Assembly (NCBI GenBank): GCA_963644945.1
Contig: CAVIQK010000001.1
Span: 62,001 to 126,000, forward strand
Reading direction: 5' to 3'
Source of the DNA: CAVIQK01 sp963644945
GTDB lineage: Bacteria > Bacillota > Clostridia > Christensenellales > DTU072
DNA: 64,000 nucleotides
The notes beneath the pieces were generated by a model. The model worked only from the letters and a program-made list of their open reading frames with translations. It was not told the origin of the DNA and searched no databases. Both the position numbers and the translations under genes were made by a program. Position 1 is the stretch's first letter, and each line of letters starts with the position of its first letter. Below, piece after piece: positions 38,915-48,937 of this stretch.

Positions 38915-40465
38915 ATGAAAAAATTAGCAATTTTTGCAGTAGTTATTCTATTGACTGTTTCAGTCTTCGTAGGATGCACCGAAAGTTATTCGGCAGAAAA
39001 AATTGACGGACCTTCACAATTTGCATCCACAAGCATTTCGTCCAACGGCGGACTTTCTGTCAAAGCCACCGCAGAAGACGGCACGACTTACCTATATTAT
39101 CTCAATGGTTATGGCGAGCAAACCGGCGAAAACGTGTTCGGCAAAGCAGTCAAAGGCACTATTTTGAGAGCGACAGTCAAAGACGGTCAAATAGACTATG
39201 CAGGTAGCGTAGTTACCGTCGTCCCCAAAAACATCTACACGACTTCGACTGTAAGCGGAGCGACAACGGCATCGGGATCGTCCAAATCGGTCACCAACAA
39301 GACGGCAGGCGTGTTTACCGACGGAAAATATTTCTATTACACCACCCCTTCCACCAAGAAGAATTCCGAAGGCGAATATAAAACTTCCGAAATGATGCTT
39401 ATGCGCACCAAGATCAACGGTGTAGATTCCGAGCAAATCGCATATTTTACTCACTACAACGTGCTTTTCAATGTCTATAACGACAGCCTTGTATATTTTG
39501 ACGGATCGTCCAAAGAACTCCACAGAGTCAACTTGACCAACATGAAAGACACCAAGATTGACGAAAGTGTTACAAGCATCGTATTTGCGGACTATACCGC
39601 AACCGAGAGCGACAATTTGTTCTTCTATACCAAAGCATCCGACGATGACGAAAATCCCGATTACTCCGTAATTTATAGAGCAACCGTAGACGGCACAACG
39701 GATTCCGCCAAATTCTTATCCGGAATAGACAACGAAGCCCAAAGAACTGCACAAATCGAAACCAATGCAAAAGACAAAGGATTCAAATATTCCGTAGTCG
39801 AATTGAAAAAAGTCGGTGACAAAAACATTTTGGTATTTGAAAAGACCGATAGCGGTGCCAACACTTTGTCCCAAGGCCTTTACACCATCGAAGTTTCTTT
39901 GACCTCGACTTATAACACCGCCGACGAAATCACCCTTTCCACCAACGGCAAGAGTGGCAACGACGACCAATATTCGAAATTCTACTTCATATCCGACTCT
40001 GTCGTAGTGGCAAGCACATCTTCCGCTACATACCTACTCAACAAAACAACTAGCGGTTGGGAAAAAGTCAAGAGATCCGGAGACAGCATGTCTTTAATAT
40101 CATCCGCAGTCACTATTCTCAACGTCAAAGAAGTAGAAGGTGTCTATACAATAGACTTCGTCAATTCGTCGGGTAAAGTCCAAAAGATGAATGCGTTTAC
40201 CGTAAAAGACGGTGTAGCCGCTGTCTATACAGGTACCCAACCCGTCCTAGACGTCGTTCCGTCCCTCTCGATTTACACATCCTTCCTTTCTGCCGAATGT
40301 GTTGACAACACAATAATCTATCTCAACAGTAGCGCACAAAACTACACTTATGCGTTCTATCTCGACAGCGTAGTCGCAGATGCACCGGTATACAACCAAG
40401 AAAATGCCAAAAACCGTTTCATCTCCATCGCAACCGAGGCAGACAAAGTAACGCTTATCGCATAA
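38915..40465 (+). CDS. Surface lipoprotein, possible beta-propeller (DUF5050-like)
   Basis: 516 residues. A lipoprotein signal (1-21) ends in the lipobox VFVGC, and TTAAGGAG precedes the ATG. The body is rich in short beta-strand repeats with the rhythm of propeller blades: DGKYFYYTTPS, NDSLVYFDGSSKELHRVNLTN, SDNLFFYTKAS...IYRATVDG. This resembles DUF5050-type propellers in clostridial lipoproteins. No catalytic residues are evident. It has its own promoter and terminator and lies between the two giant surface genes, so it may be an accessory of the same surface assembly; that link is inferred from position only. Confidence 0.8.
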   Translation: MKKLAIFAVVILLTVSVFVGCTESYSAEKIDGPSQFASTSISSNGGLSVKATAEDGTTYLYYLNGYGEQTGENVFGKAVKGTILRATVKDGQIDYAGSVVTVVPKNIYTTSTVSGATTASGSSKSVTNKTAGVFTDGKYFYYTTPSTKKNSEGEYKTSEMMLMRTKINGVDSEQIAYFTHYNVLFNVYNDSLVYFDGSSKELHRVNLTNMKDTKIDESVTSIVFADYTATESDNLFFYTKASDDDENPDYSVIYRATVDGTTDSAKFLSGIDNEAQRTAQIETNAKDKGFKYSVVELKKVGDKNILVFEKTDSGANTLSQGLYTIEVSLTSTYNTADEITLSTNGKSGNDDQYSKFYFISDSVVVASTSSATYLLNKTTSGWEKVKRSGDSMSLISSAVTILNVKEVEGVYTIDFVNSSGKVQKMNAFTVKDGVAAVYTGTQPVLDVVPSLSIYTSFLSAECVDNTIIYLNSSAQNYTYAFYLDSVVADAPVYNQENAKNRFISIATEADKVTLIA

Positions 40466-40484
40466 AAAGAAAATTAGAAAAATA

Positions 40485-40515
40485 AAAGAACTCGATTAAG
40501 TCGAGTTCTTTTTTT
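40485..40515 (+). terminator. Terminator of the 516-aa lipoprotein gene
   Basis: An 11-bp stem AAAGAACTCGA/TCGAGTTCTTT with a TTAAG loop and a long T-run. Confidence 0.9.
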
Positions 40516-40566
40516 ATAACAAATTAAATTGTAAATTTTCAAAATACCAAGGAAAAACTATATATT

Positions 40567-41112
40567 TTAGTCTTCGTCCTCGTCCTTGTCTTCGTCCTCG
40601 TCCTCATCGTCATCATCGGCTTCGTCGGCAGACACTTCTTCGAATTGATCTATATCCGGTCCGTCATAATGATCGTCGTCTTTGTCTTCGTCCTCGTCTT
40701 CATCGTCGTTCCAACCTTCTTGTTCGGCAAGTTCGTCAAGAGAGAGTTCTTCGTCTTTGTCTAGGACGGGTTCGGAAATACCGAGTTCCTCGTCGGAAAT
40801 ATCAAGTGCTTCTTCGTCTTCTTCCGAAAGATTTTCGGCCCAGTCGTCGGGTTCGTCAATATCGGCAAGACGTTTTGCACCTTTTTGTTCCTCGATCTCT
40901 ATAAGACAAGAATGGCAGTATTTTTCGCCTTCGGCAACGTAATTTGTCTTGCAACGAGGGCAAATTCCTTCACTTTCGAAATCAATACCTTCGAAATCGT
41001 CAAGTCCGTCATATACGAGGACGCCTTTCAATTCTTGCTTACAAATCTCGCAATAATCTTCTGTTTCGGGAATGTAATTTAGTTCGCATCTAGGACATTT
41101 TTTATATTTCAT
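40567..41112 (-). CDS. Double zinc-ribbon protein with polyacidic tail
   Basis: 181 residues from the ATG at 41112, preceded by AAAGGAGG; an upstream in-frame ATG would lie before the promoter -10. Two zinc-ribbon motifs lie at the N-terminus: C6-x2-C9 with C21-x2-C24, and C51-x2-C54 with C66-x2-C69. The remaining about 110 residues are strongly acidic and end in about 16 residues of almost only Asp and Glu with an occasional Lys. No membrane segment is present, so it is probably cytoplasmic. The zinc ribbons suggest nucleic-acid or protein contact, and the acidic tail could be a DNA mimic or partner-binding tail. No family name is recognised. It is divergent from the 2,131-aa surface protein gene. 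Confidence 0.8.
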   Translation of the reverse strand: MKYKKCPRCELNYIPETEDYCEICKQELKGVLVYDGLDDFEGIDFESEGICPRCKTNYVAEGEKYCHSCLIEIEEQKGAKRLADIDEPDDWAENLSEEDEEALDISDEELGISEPVLDKDEELSLDELAEQEGWNDDEDEDEDKDDDHYDGPDIDQFEEVSADEADDDDEDEDEDKDEDED

Positions 41113-41142
41113 AATATCCCTCCTTTTTTTTAGCGGGACTTC

Positions 41143-41171
41143 ATTATATTTATAACAAAAACTTTTGTAAA
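41143..41171 (-). promoter_or_regulatory. Promoter of the zinc-ribbon/acidic-tail gene
   Basis: On the minus strand, TTTACA (41171-41166), 17-base spacer, TATAAT (41148-41143). This puts the transcript start close to 41136 and supports the ATG at 41112. Confidence 0.7.
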
Positions 41172-41288
41172 CTGTTTTTTGCAAAAATTTTTACTTTTTT
41201 AATATTTCTCTAAAAAAATACAAATTCAACAAAAATTCTAGGGGACCAAAATGCGAAAAATTTGCGAAAAATAAACTTTACTCTTGCA

Positions 41289-41353
41289 TGCGTGTGCGTA
41301 ATAGTTTATTATATAATATATATGTATGTACGCCTACGATGCGTGTATGCACG
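41289..41353 (+). promoter_or_regulatory. CGTG-rich promoter/leader of the 2,131-aa surface protein gene
   Basis: A perfect -10 TATAAT (41312-41317) follows an alternating purine-pyrimidine tract (GCGTGTGCGTAA) and lacks a good -35. The leader contains CGTG-TATG-CACG (41342-41353), a 4-base-arm palindrome ending 16 bases before the ATG. Both features mirror the leader of the giant gene at 15052-15141. Confidence 0.5.
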
Positions 41354-41369
41354 TGTATATGAGAGAATT

Positions 41370-44300
41370 ATGGTAAAAAAGAGAAATTATTTTAGTTTAA
41401 TACTTGTCACCCTCATAGCGATAATGCTCGCCTTTATCGTCATACCCCAAGCGGAAACGACGGCAAAAGCCGAAGAGCAAGATTCGTATTACGTCCAACA
41501 AATCGACTTTTCCGTAAGTGCGACATCGTCGGGCGTCGAAATTTCCGAAGGCGTAACACAAAATTCTGCGGTACTTTTCACATTGGATGCGGGATCGGGT
41601 TCTAACGGCAACGTCAAATTTTATTATTATTCGTCCGACAAATCTAATCTAGATGCCACCAAAGTGACAGGTTGGTCGTCTGTCAAAAAAAATGACGGCG
41701 CTACATCTACCACGTTGACGATTGACGGCACCTACGACCAAACCGCCTATTTCTATTTCAAATCTACCGTCACTTATTCGATAGGAGGAGAGAGTGTCAC
41801 ATACACTTATTACTATTCCAAAACATCGTCTTACGTTTACGGCAAAACAATAGGAATCAACGGCACCGAAAACGATTACTATACCAACGGCACGGAAACC
41901 GCATCGTTTAGTTCGGTAAACCCCGATCATTTAGCCACCCTTTCATCTTACGAAACTCGCATCTCTCTTCCGGCTAACCCCATTTCCGGAGTAATCACGG
42001 CAGTTTCTGCCAAATATGACTCGCAAGACGGCGAAAAAGTCTATCCCACCGACAGCGCAAACGTCTTTTATACGGGATCGGACATCACGTTTACATTGAC
42101 AAGTAGCGACATAGCCAACACTTCTTACCAATATTCTTTGGTAAACAGCACAGGCGAAACCGCATGGGCAAACATAAACGGCAACGTCTTTACCCTCAAC
42201 AAAACATCCGTAGGATCCACCCTTTTTGACGGCACGATCAAATTTAGAGCATACAACAAAGACGGAGTTTTGTGTTCCGACGGTGAAGGTACCGAGATAT
42301 TCGGTGACCAAGACGCAACCATGAGAGCAGGTACCGCCGACGAATATAAAGAAAGCATTATTTACGTCAAATGGTCCACCGCCACCCCCGATTTCGGTGT
42401 GTCGGCGACTTATATAGATCCGATAACCAAAGAAACCAAGAGTTATGTTCAAGCATACAACGTTTATGCTCCTGCCAATGTAACCTATACCCTATCTCTC
42501 GGCGAAGCCCTATTTTCGCAAGACGTCGTTTTCCATTGGTACGACGGCACGATTTCGGGATCGGGCAATTCCGTAAATTATTCGGGCGGAAACGGTGGAG
42601 TTATAGGCAGATATGATTTCGCAACCAGCACTTACTACAATTCCGAAGGTGTTGTCGTCTATAAATACATAGGCGACAAATGGTACGACGACAAAGATAC
42701 CGTAGTCAACAACCCCGGAGTATCATGGACCTTGTCCCAATCAAAACAAGTCCTTAGATTTTTTGCTACAACCCCCAGTGGCAATTCTTATCGCTATCCC
42801 CAAAGTTTCCTTACCAACATCGACAAAGTCACACCCACCGCAGTCGTTACCATGAGAGACGGCAAAGGCACCGAATTTGTCGTGTCCCAAAGCGGAAAAA
42901 TATTTGCAGAAGACAGTTTAACTTTCACTGTCAACAACAAAGAAGTAATGACTTCCGCAGAATATACCGAATATCAATACAAAACCTCAATAGACGGCGA
43001 ATGGACCAAAATCGATCCCTCCACAACTGACGGCAACACTTTATATTCGGTGACGAAATATGCCTCCGGCGACAACGAATTTTTTGACGGAACATATTAT
43101 TTTAGAATAAAATCTGCGGCAGGACTCTATTCCGACGAAGTCGGCATCACGTTCTCGATAGACAGTTCTCAATTTTTCTTTTCGACATCAAAAGACAACA
43201 CGTCCATAGACTATGACATGTCTAAGGAATGGGCAAAACAAAACCCCGTCAAAGACGAAAACGGGACCGAAATCAAGACCTATGCGGTAGAAGACGGCTT
43301 ACGTATCGCAATGGAAGTCAAAGTCAAAGACATTTATTCTTTCTATTACACGGTTTTAGGAAGAGCCGGCGAAACCTTGATGGAGATTGACGAAACCGAA
43401 GAAGTCGAACTTCTCTCCAACGGCTCATATAGATATGTTTGCATCCTAAAAGACAGCGTAAAAGACGGAGTCTTTACTTTCTATGCCAAAAACCGTGCCG
43501 GAGTAAAAAGTGCCACGACGATTACTCTCAACGATCCCATCTCGATAGATTCATATCCCGCCTCGGTAAAAGTCGAAGGCTTCATGAACGAGAATTTGGT
43601 GTCCACAACGACAGACGGCTCACTAATATCGTCCGCTTATGTCAACGGCAAAGTCAACATAATTCTTTCCCCCGTCGAATCTCTCGGCGGTAGAGAAAAC
43701 AACGTTTCCGGATTCAAAGTATATAGACTATATGGCGAAAATCGAGTCGAAAAAACCGCTTCCGACAACGGTACTTATGTATGGGAAGATTGTTCAAGCA
43801 CCGAAGATTATGTATTTTTGATGGCAACAGGCGCCGGAGTCGAAAGCACGATTACATATCGCCTCAACATCGAATCTGCCGATTTGTCCATTGAGAATAT
43901 TCGCTATTCTATCGAATCCGAAGACGGCAATTTTGGAGAAATAGAAGATATTGCGACACTAAAAACCAAAGACGTCGCCACCAAAATAAGATTTTATTTT
44001 GACAAAAATGCCGACCACGTCGCACCGTTCAACATTTTATATCGTACCGATACCACATCGGCTTACACCGTTCTTCAAGAAAGTTCCGAAGACGGCATCT
44101 ACGAAATGGATTTGTCAAAACTAAAAGACGACGGTTCTTTCGATTTCGACACACAAGGATATTCCTATCAAGGACGCAACAAATTCACATTCTACTTCAA
44201 AATAGAATCTGTTTCGACTGCATCTGACGGCACCAAAAAGTCGTCTGCCGAAAAACTCGTAGAAATCTCCGTCAACAGAGAAGTAGCCAATTTGTCGGTA

Positions 44301-47300
44301 GCAAGGAAAGATTCTACTGCCGGTTGGCACAAAGGAATTGTCGAAATTATTTTGGCAAATACCAAAGATTTTGATGCCAAATCGTTTATTTATCAAGTAA
44401 GTTTTGTAGTAAAAGGCGGTACTCCCGAAACATGGAACGATCTCGACATGACTCAATGCGACAAAACCGTCCAACATAGCGGAGACATCGATTTTTATGC
44501 TTACACATACACCCTTAAATCTAATTTCAACGGCACTCTTTATTTTAGAGCCCTAAATTCCGCAGGGTATGTAGGAGCAACCGTTTCTACGAAAATAAAT
44601 CTCACTTACGACAACACAACCCCCGACGTTTTGAGATCGATCTATGTCGGCACTACCGACAGCGCCCATACGGCTTATGACATAAAGGTCGGAGAAGGCA
44701 AAGATTTGACACTCGGTACAGTCGAAGAAGAAGTCGCCCAAACAACCGTCTATGTAAGCGACAATGTTGTGCTAAAAGCCCCCGTTGACTCCGAAACCTG
44801 TCAATTCGCTCCCACGCTCTTTTTCGTGTATATGAGCGAAGGCACCCCGACAGTCGCTCCTACGGTCACCACCGACAGTGACGGCAACTTGATCGCCTCC
44901 AACACAAGCGGATGGCGTAATCTTAACGAGGTTTCGTCAAGTATAGCAAGCACCAACACCACTCGCACACTTTATATGTATGCCGACAACGGCACCAACA
45001 ATTCGGGAATAAAAACAATAAAACTTGTAATAGACCAAGAAATTCCCACAATTGACGTCTCTTATTCGCCGAGTGCAGGCGCCCAAGATGCAAGCGGAGC
45101 ATCGTCCGGAGTGTTCATTTTCCATTGGGCAGAAAGGAACGAAGTCACTCTCGGCTCCACATCGTCCACCAACGTAAAATACCAAGTAAGATTTAGCGAT
45201 GCATGGTTAGATCTTACCGACAATACATGGCAAACATCGGGCAACACATTTAGTTTTGCTTTCGACAAAACCACCTTACAATCACTCGTAGGCAAGACCT
45301 CGATTCAATCGACCGCCTCATTTAGAGTAGTAGCCAAAACCGGTGCATACAAAGTCTCTACGGTTGTAGTAAAACTCCAAATCGACACCGAAACTCCGGA
45401 TTTTGATTTGAAGATTTATTCGGGAGACGAAGAATTCCAAAACACTCTTCCCGAAGACAGATGGTTCTCAAATGCCTTGAAATTTACGATTGTACCAAAA
45501 GATGCTGAAGCCAACCCCGGCGGAGTGACATATACTTACGAATTCCAAAGAGATCCCGACTTTACGCAAGGCACGACCACATCTCCTAGTATTATTCGTA
45601 GCACCACGTTCACATCCAACAACATTGACGGACTTGTCAGTCAAATGACGGCAAACGGTGTCGTGAAATCCGGATTCGGCAAATTGACAATAACAGCCAC
45701 CACAAAACAAGGCAACCGCAGTGTAAAGCGTGAAGTCAACATAAAAATCGATGCATTGATGCCCGAATTCAACATGACTTCATACTATACGGACGAAAAA
45801 GGCACCAAAATAGAATTTGCAAGCGGTTCGTGGGTAAACACCGACAAAGTCATTGTCGAAATTACCGATTTAGGCAAAACTACCGACGGCAGCAAAGTCT
45901 ATGAAAATGTCAAAACACCGACACTAACCTATCTCTATTCGACCAACGGATCGGGCAAATATATCGAATACAACGGCACCCTTACCATTACCGAAAAAAC
46001 TCGCATATACTTCAAAGCCGTCTCCATGTCCGGACAAGTTGTCGAAAAGATTTTCGATGTCAACATCGATAGACAAGCCCCCGAAATAAAAACAAGGATA
46101 GTAGAAGGCGGTACCTATTATGTTGACGAAAGAATAGCATGGCTCCACGACGACGATACAATCAAAGTTTCTACGCTCAACGGCATGCACTTCTCGAACG
46201 GCGACATCGTGTCCGTAGAAACCATCAATTTGTTCAAATACACCACGACCAATAGGACGACGGATGCCAATTACGGACTGTGCAAACTATATCTCGAAGA
46301 TATGGCAGGCAACGTTTCCACCTACACCTTCTACATGAAACCGTTCGTGTTGACGGTAGACAACATCGAAGACACCGAAAAAGATCGTAGTATCTTGGAA
46401 GATTTCAGAGTAGCCATCAAGACGGCATCCGAAGAGTATCGCAACGGCGAAACCTTGATTTATGCAAGACCTCTTACCAATGCGAGAGAAACTTATTTCA
46501 ACAACTTATACGATAGACTTCTAAAAAGACTTGACGTTCTCCAAAAAGAAGTCGTCGAATTCAAAAACTATCTCTACACGATAGCAGGTAAAAACGCCAA
46601 TTCCTTCACGTTGCAAGGCGAATATGACAATGTATCTTCTCACGTTCTCGCATATAATGGTTATGCACAATGGGAAAAAGATGCAATAATCACAGGCGAT
46701 TTTGTCAAAAACGGTACGACTTACAAATACAATTCCGTCAACAACATTTTGATAGATGCATACAACATTTTATATAGAAGCATGCAAGTGGTAGAGAGTG
46801 CCGAAGATGCCATCGCCCTTCTTCCCGCCACAATGGTGGTAGAAGTTGCCGATTATGAAGAAATAATGCGAGTTTACAACGTTTATGCATCTCTTACTGC
46901 CGATCAAAAAGCCGTTTTCAAAACAAGACTTTACGAAAAACTTGCTGCCGTAAAATCAAGATGCGAAGAGTTGATGCTCACTACCGAAACGGGAGTCAAG
47001 GTTGAAGGCGAAAAACTCCCCGAAGGAGTCAGACTTGTAGCCGAAGACGTCAATAAGTCAACCGACGACTATGTCTCGATACAAGAAAAGATTTTCTCCG
47101 CAACCACATCTAACGATGCAAGATCCGTAGTCCTTGTAAGGAAAGTCTATCTCTCCGGAGAAAACAGCACCAATCCTACCGGCACAATGACCATGACCAT
47201 CGAAATCCCCGAAGGCGAAGACGATCTCGGCATAGAATATAGAAGTTATACCGTATTTGCGGTTTACAAATATATGTCGGACGGATCCGTCCAAAAGATG

Positions 47301-47765
47301 AGCGACACGACCATCGCACCGGACGGCAAATCGGTATCGTTTACGGCAGATTCGCTAGGCACTTACGCACTTGTATGCAATTCGTCGATAAAAGAAAAAG
47401 GCGAAGCCGACAAAGTTTACGGCTACATCGGAGATATTGCCGTAGATTCGACAATGATTGTCTATATAGCAATCGGTGCCGGAGTACTGTTCGTAATACT
47501 CATAGTCATCTTGATAATCACCGGTATAAGAAGAAGAGCCTTCCTACAAAGATATGACGAAAAATACCGTTACGGTCTAAGAGCCAAAGGCATAACAAGA
47601 GTGCCTAAGGGCAACAAAGCAAGAGCAAGGAATCCTCGCAACAAGAAGGAATATGCTCGCCCCATGCCCGCAGGACTCAAAGAAGGCAAGCCGTTTGACG
47701 AAAAGAAGATAAAGAAAGAACGTAAAAAGAAAGAAAAACAACAAAAAGAAGCAAGTAAGAAGTAA
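41370..47765 (+). CDS. Large (2,131 aa) type I surface protein with Ig-like repeats and C-terminal membrane anchor
   Basis: The start is the ATG at 41370. Upstream in-frame codons lie at or before the promoter, and MVKKRNYFSLILVTLIAIMLA is a proper signal peptide with a likely cleavage after AKA (about residue 33). Residues about 35-1,650 are a long series of beta-rich, Thr/Ser/Asp-rich modules of Ig/fibronectin character, with recurrent YYFR-, TLYF- and FYFK-type strands following a short Asn-Gly turn. Residues about 1,665-1,870 are predicted helical and charged. A beta domain follows, then one membrane helix (about 2,033-2,055) and a basic cytoplasmic tail ending in a Lys-rich run. There is no LPXTG. 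A role in adhesion or envelope structure is inferred. The stop overlaps the rmuC start in TAATG. Confidence 0.87.
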   Translation: MVKKRNYFSLILVTLIAIMLAFIVIPQAETTAKAEEQDSYYVQQIDFSVSATSSGVEISEGVTQNSAVLFTLDAGSGSNGNVKFYYYSSDKSNLDATKVTGWSSVKKNDGATSTTLTIDGTYDQTAYFYFKSTVTYSIGGESVTYTYYYSKTSSYVYGKTIGINGTENDYYTNGTETASFSSVNPDHLATLSSYETRISLPANPISGVITAVSAKYDSQDGEKVYPTDSANVFYTGSDITFTLTSSDIANTSYQYSLVNSTGETAWANINGNVFTLNKTSVGSTLFDGTIKFRAYNKDGVLCSDGEGTEIFGDQDATMRAGTADEYKESIIYVKWSTATPDFGVSATYIDPITKETKSYVQAYNVYAPANVTYTLSLGEALFSQDVVFHWYDGTISGSGNSVNYSGGNGGVIGRYDFATSTYYNSEGVVVYKYIGDKWYDDKDTVVNNPGVSWTLSQSKQVLRFFATTPSGNSYRYPQSFLTNIDKVTPTAVVTMRDGKGTEFVVSQSGKIFAEDSLTFTVNNKEVMTSAEYTEYQYKTSIDGEWTKIDPSTTDGNTLYSVTKYASGDNEFFDGTYYFRIKSAAGLYSDEVGITFSIDSSQFFFSTSKDNTSIDYDMSKEWAKQNPVKDENGTEIKTYAVEDGLRIAMEVKVKDIYSFYYTVLGRAGETLMEIDETEEVELLSNGSYRYVCILKDSVKDGVFTFYAKNRAGVKSATTITLNDPISIDSYPASVKVEGFMNENLVSTTTDGSLISSAYVNGKVNIILSPVESLGGRENNVSGFKVYRLYGENRVEKTASDNGTYVWEDCSSTEDYVFLMATGAGVESTITYRLNIESADLSIENIRYSIESEDGNFGEIEDIATLKTKDVATKIRFYFDKNADHVAPFNILYRTDTTSAYTVLQESSEDGIYEMDLSKLKDDGSFDFDTQGYSYQGRNKFTFYFKIESVSTASDGTKKSSAEKLVEISVNREVANLSVARKDSTAGWHKGIVEIILANTKDFDAKSFIYQVSFVVKGGTPETWNDLDMTQCDKTVQHSGDIDFYAYTYTLKSNFNGTLYFRALNSAGYVGATVSTKINLTYDNTTPDVLRSIYVGTTDSAHTAYDIKVGEGKDLTLGTVEEEVAQTTVYVSDNVVLKAPVDSETCQFAPTLFFVYMSEGTPTVAPTVTTDSDGNLIASNTSGWRNLNEVSSSIASTNTTRTLYMYADNGTNNSGIKTIKLVIDQEIPTIDVSYSPSAGAQDASGASSGVFIFHWAERNEVTLGSTSSTNVKYQVRFSDAWLDLTDNTWQTSGNTFSFAFDKTTLQSLVGKTSIQSTASFRVVAKTGAYKVSTVVVKLQIDTETPDFDLKIYSGDEEFQNTLPEDRWFSNALKFTIVPKDAEANPGGVTYTYEFQRDPDFTQGTTTSPSIIRSTTFTSNNIDGLVSQMTANGVVKSGFGKLTITATTKQGNRSVKREVNIKIDALMPEFNMTSYYTDEKGTKIEFASGSWVNTDKVIVEITDLGKTTDGSKVYENVKTPTLTYLYSTNGSGKYIEYNGTLTITEKTRIYFKAVSMSGQVVEKIFDVNIDRQAPEIKTRIVEGGTYYVDERIAWLHDDDTIKVSTLNGMHFSNGDIVSVETINLFKYTTTNRTTDANYGLCKLYLEDMAGNVSTYTFYMKPFVLTVDNIEDTEKDRSILEDFRVAIKTASEEYRNGETLIYARPLTNARETYFNNLYDRLLKRLDVLQKEVVEFKNYLYTIAGKNANSFTLQGEYDNVSSHVLAYNGYAQWEKDAIITGDFVKNGTTYKYNSVNNILIDAYNILYRSMQVVESAEDAIALLPATMVVEVADYEEIMRVYNVYASLTADQKAVFKTRLYEKLAAVKSRCEELMLTTETGVKVEGEKLPEGVRLVAEDVNKSTDDYVSIQEKIFSATTSNDARSVVLVRKVYLSGENSTNPTGTMTMTIEIPEGEDDLGIEYRSYTVFAVYKYMSDGSVQKMSDTTIAPDGKSVSFTADSLGTYALVCNSSIKEKGEADKVYGYIGDIAVDSTMIVYIAIGAGVLFVILIVILIITGIRRRAFLQRYDEKYRYGLRAKGITRVPKGNKARARNPRNKKEYARPMPAGLKEGKPFDEKKIKKERKKKEKQQKEASKK

Positions 47766-48937
47766 TGGAAATCGTAGTTTTAATATTAGGAATAATTATA
47801 GCATTGATGAGCGGTCTCACGTTGGTCGCTCTCATTGTTTTGTCAAAGAGAAAAAATGTAGAAAATCCTTCCGGTATGGACGAGAAGTTTATAATCGGTG
47901 AAAACGAAAAGTTAAAAAATGATTTTACCAACATTATAAGAGCCCAATCTACCACCACTTTCGATGCGGTAAAATTCATGTCCGACACCAACGAAACAAG
48001 GATTTTGGAGTTAAGCAAAAGAGTCGAAGACTCGCTAAAAAACATCAAAGACGAAACTTCTCACCAACTTACCGACATGCGTGCGGTAGTTGACGAAAAA
48101 CTCAGCAAAACACTCAATGATAGACTTTCTTCCTCGTTTTCCGTAATATCCGAAAGACTCGAAGCCGTTGCCACAAAACTCGGTGAAGTCCAAAATTTGA
48201 CAGCAGGAGTCACCGACCTAAAAAGACTGATGAGCAACGTAAAACTACGTGGCGGTATCGGTGAAATAATGCTTGGCGATCTTCTCGAAGACATCTTACA
48301 CGAGTCGCAATTCGAAAGACAATTCAAAGTGACCGGTAGCGAAGAAAGCAGAGTAGATTTTGCAGTCAAACTTCCCGGGAAAATCGACGGCGAAGTCTTA
48401 TATCTCCCGATAGACAGCAAGTTCCCGTCCGAGTCATACTTAAAACTCCAAGATGCAACCGAAGCAGGCGACAAAGACAAGGTTGACGAAGCAAGAAAAG
48501 AGTTGTTGCGAGCGGTAGATTTCCAAGCACGTTCTATTCGTGATAAATATATCAAAGTGCCGAAAACCACCGATTTTGCCATTATGTACTTGCCTACCGA
48601 AGGTCTATATGCCGAAATCGTGAGAGATTCTAATTTTATCAAAAAATTGAGAGATTACAAGATTACCCCCGCAGGTCCTACGACTCTGGCGTCGATACTC
48701 AACGCCCTAAAAATAGGATTCGAAACGCTTGCCATCCAAAAATCAACGGCAGACGTAATGAAGATTTTTGCCCTAATCAAGAAAGATTTGTCAACGTTTA
48801 ATGATAATCTTGCCGACATTACCTCCAACTTGGACAAAGTTTATAAATCTATCGAAAAAGCCTCCGACAGAGGAAGAATTCTCTCAAAGAAACTCGACAA
48901 AGTTGCATTACCGGAGGCGGAAAGTATCGATGAATAA
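47765..48937 (+). CDS. rmuC: DNA recombination protein RmuC family
   Basis: 390 residues. An N-terminal membrane helix (about 3-26) is followed by a coiled-coil region (about 45-150). The RmuC core starts with KLRGGIGEIMLGDLLEDIL and has the conserved LPIDSKFPSESYLKL and the FAIMYLPTEGLYAEIVRD blocks. RmuC limits DNA inversion and rearrangement at repeats and belongs to the PD-(D/E)xK nuclease-like group. Its ATG overlaps the stop of the large surface protein gene by one base, and only a weak ribosome binding site is visible, so it may depend on translational coupling. This is an unusual partner for a surface protein gene. Confidence 0.93.
   Translation: MEIVVLILGIIIALMSGLTLVALIVLSKRKNVENPSGMDEKFIIGENEKLKNDFTNIIRAQSTTTFDAVKFMSDTNETRILELSKRVEDSLKNIKDETSHQLTDMRAVVDEKLSKTLNDRLSSSFSVISERLEAVATKLGEVQNLTAGVTDLKRLMSNVKLRGGIGEIMLGDLLEDILHESQFERQFKVTGSEESRVDFAVKLPGKIDGEVLYLPIDSKFPSESYLKLQDATEAGDKDKVDEARKELLRAVDFQARSIRDKYIKVPKTTDFAIMYLPTEGLYAEIVRDSNFIKKLRDYKITPAGPTTLASILNALKIGFETLAIQKSTADVMKIFALIKKDLSTFNDNLADITSNLDKVYKSIEKASDRGRILSKKLDKVALPEAESIDE

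Noticed and set aside
40567..40720. Low-complexity GTCCTCGTC-type repeats resembling a short tandem array
   Set aside because: They are explained as the codons of the polyacidic tail of the zinc-ribbon protein.
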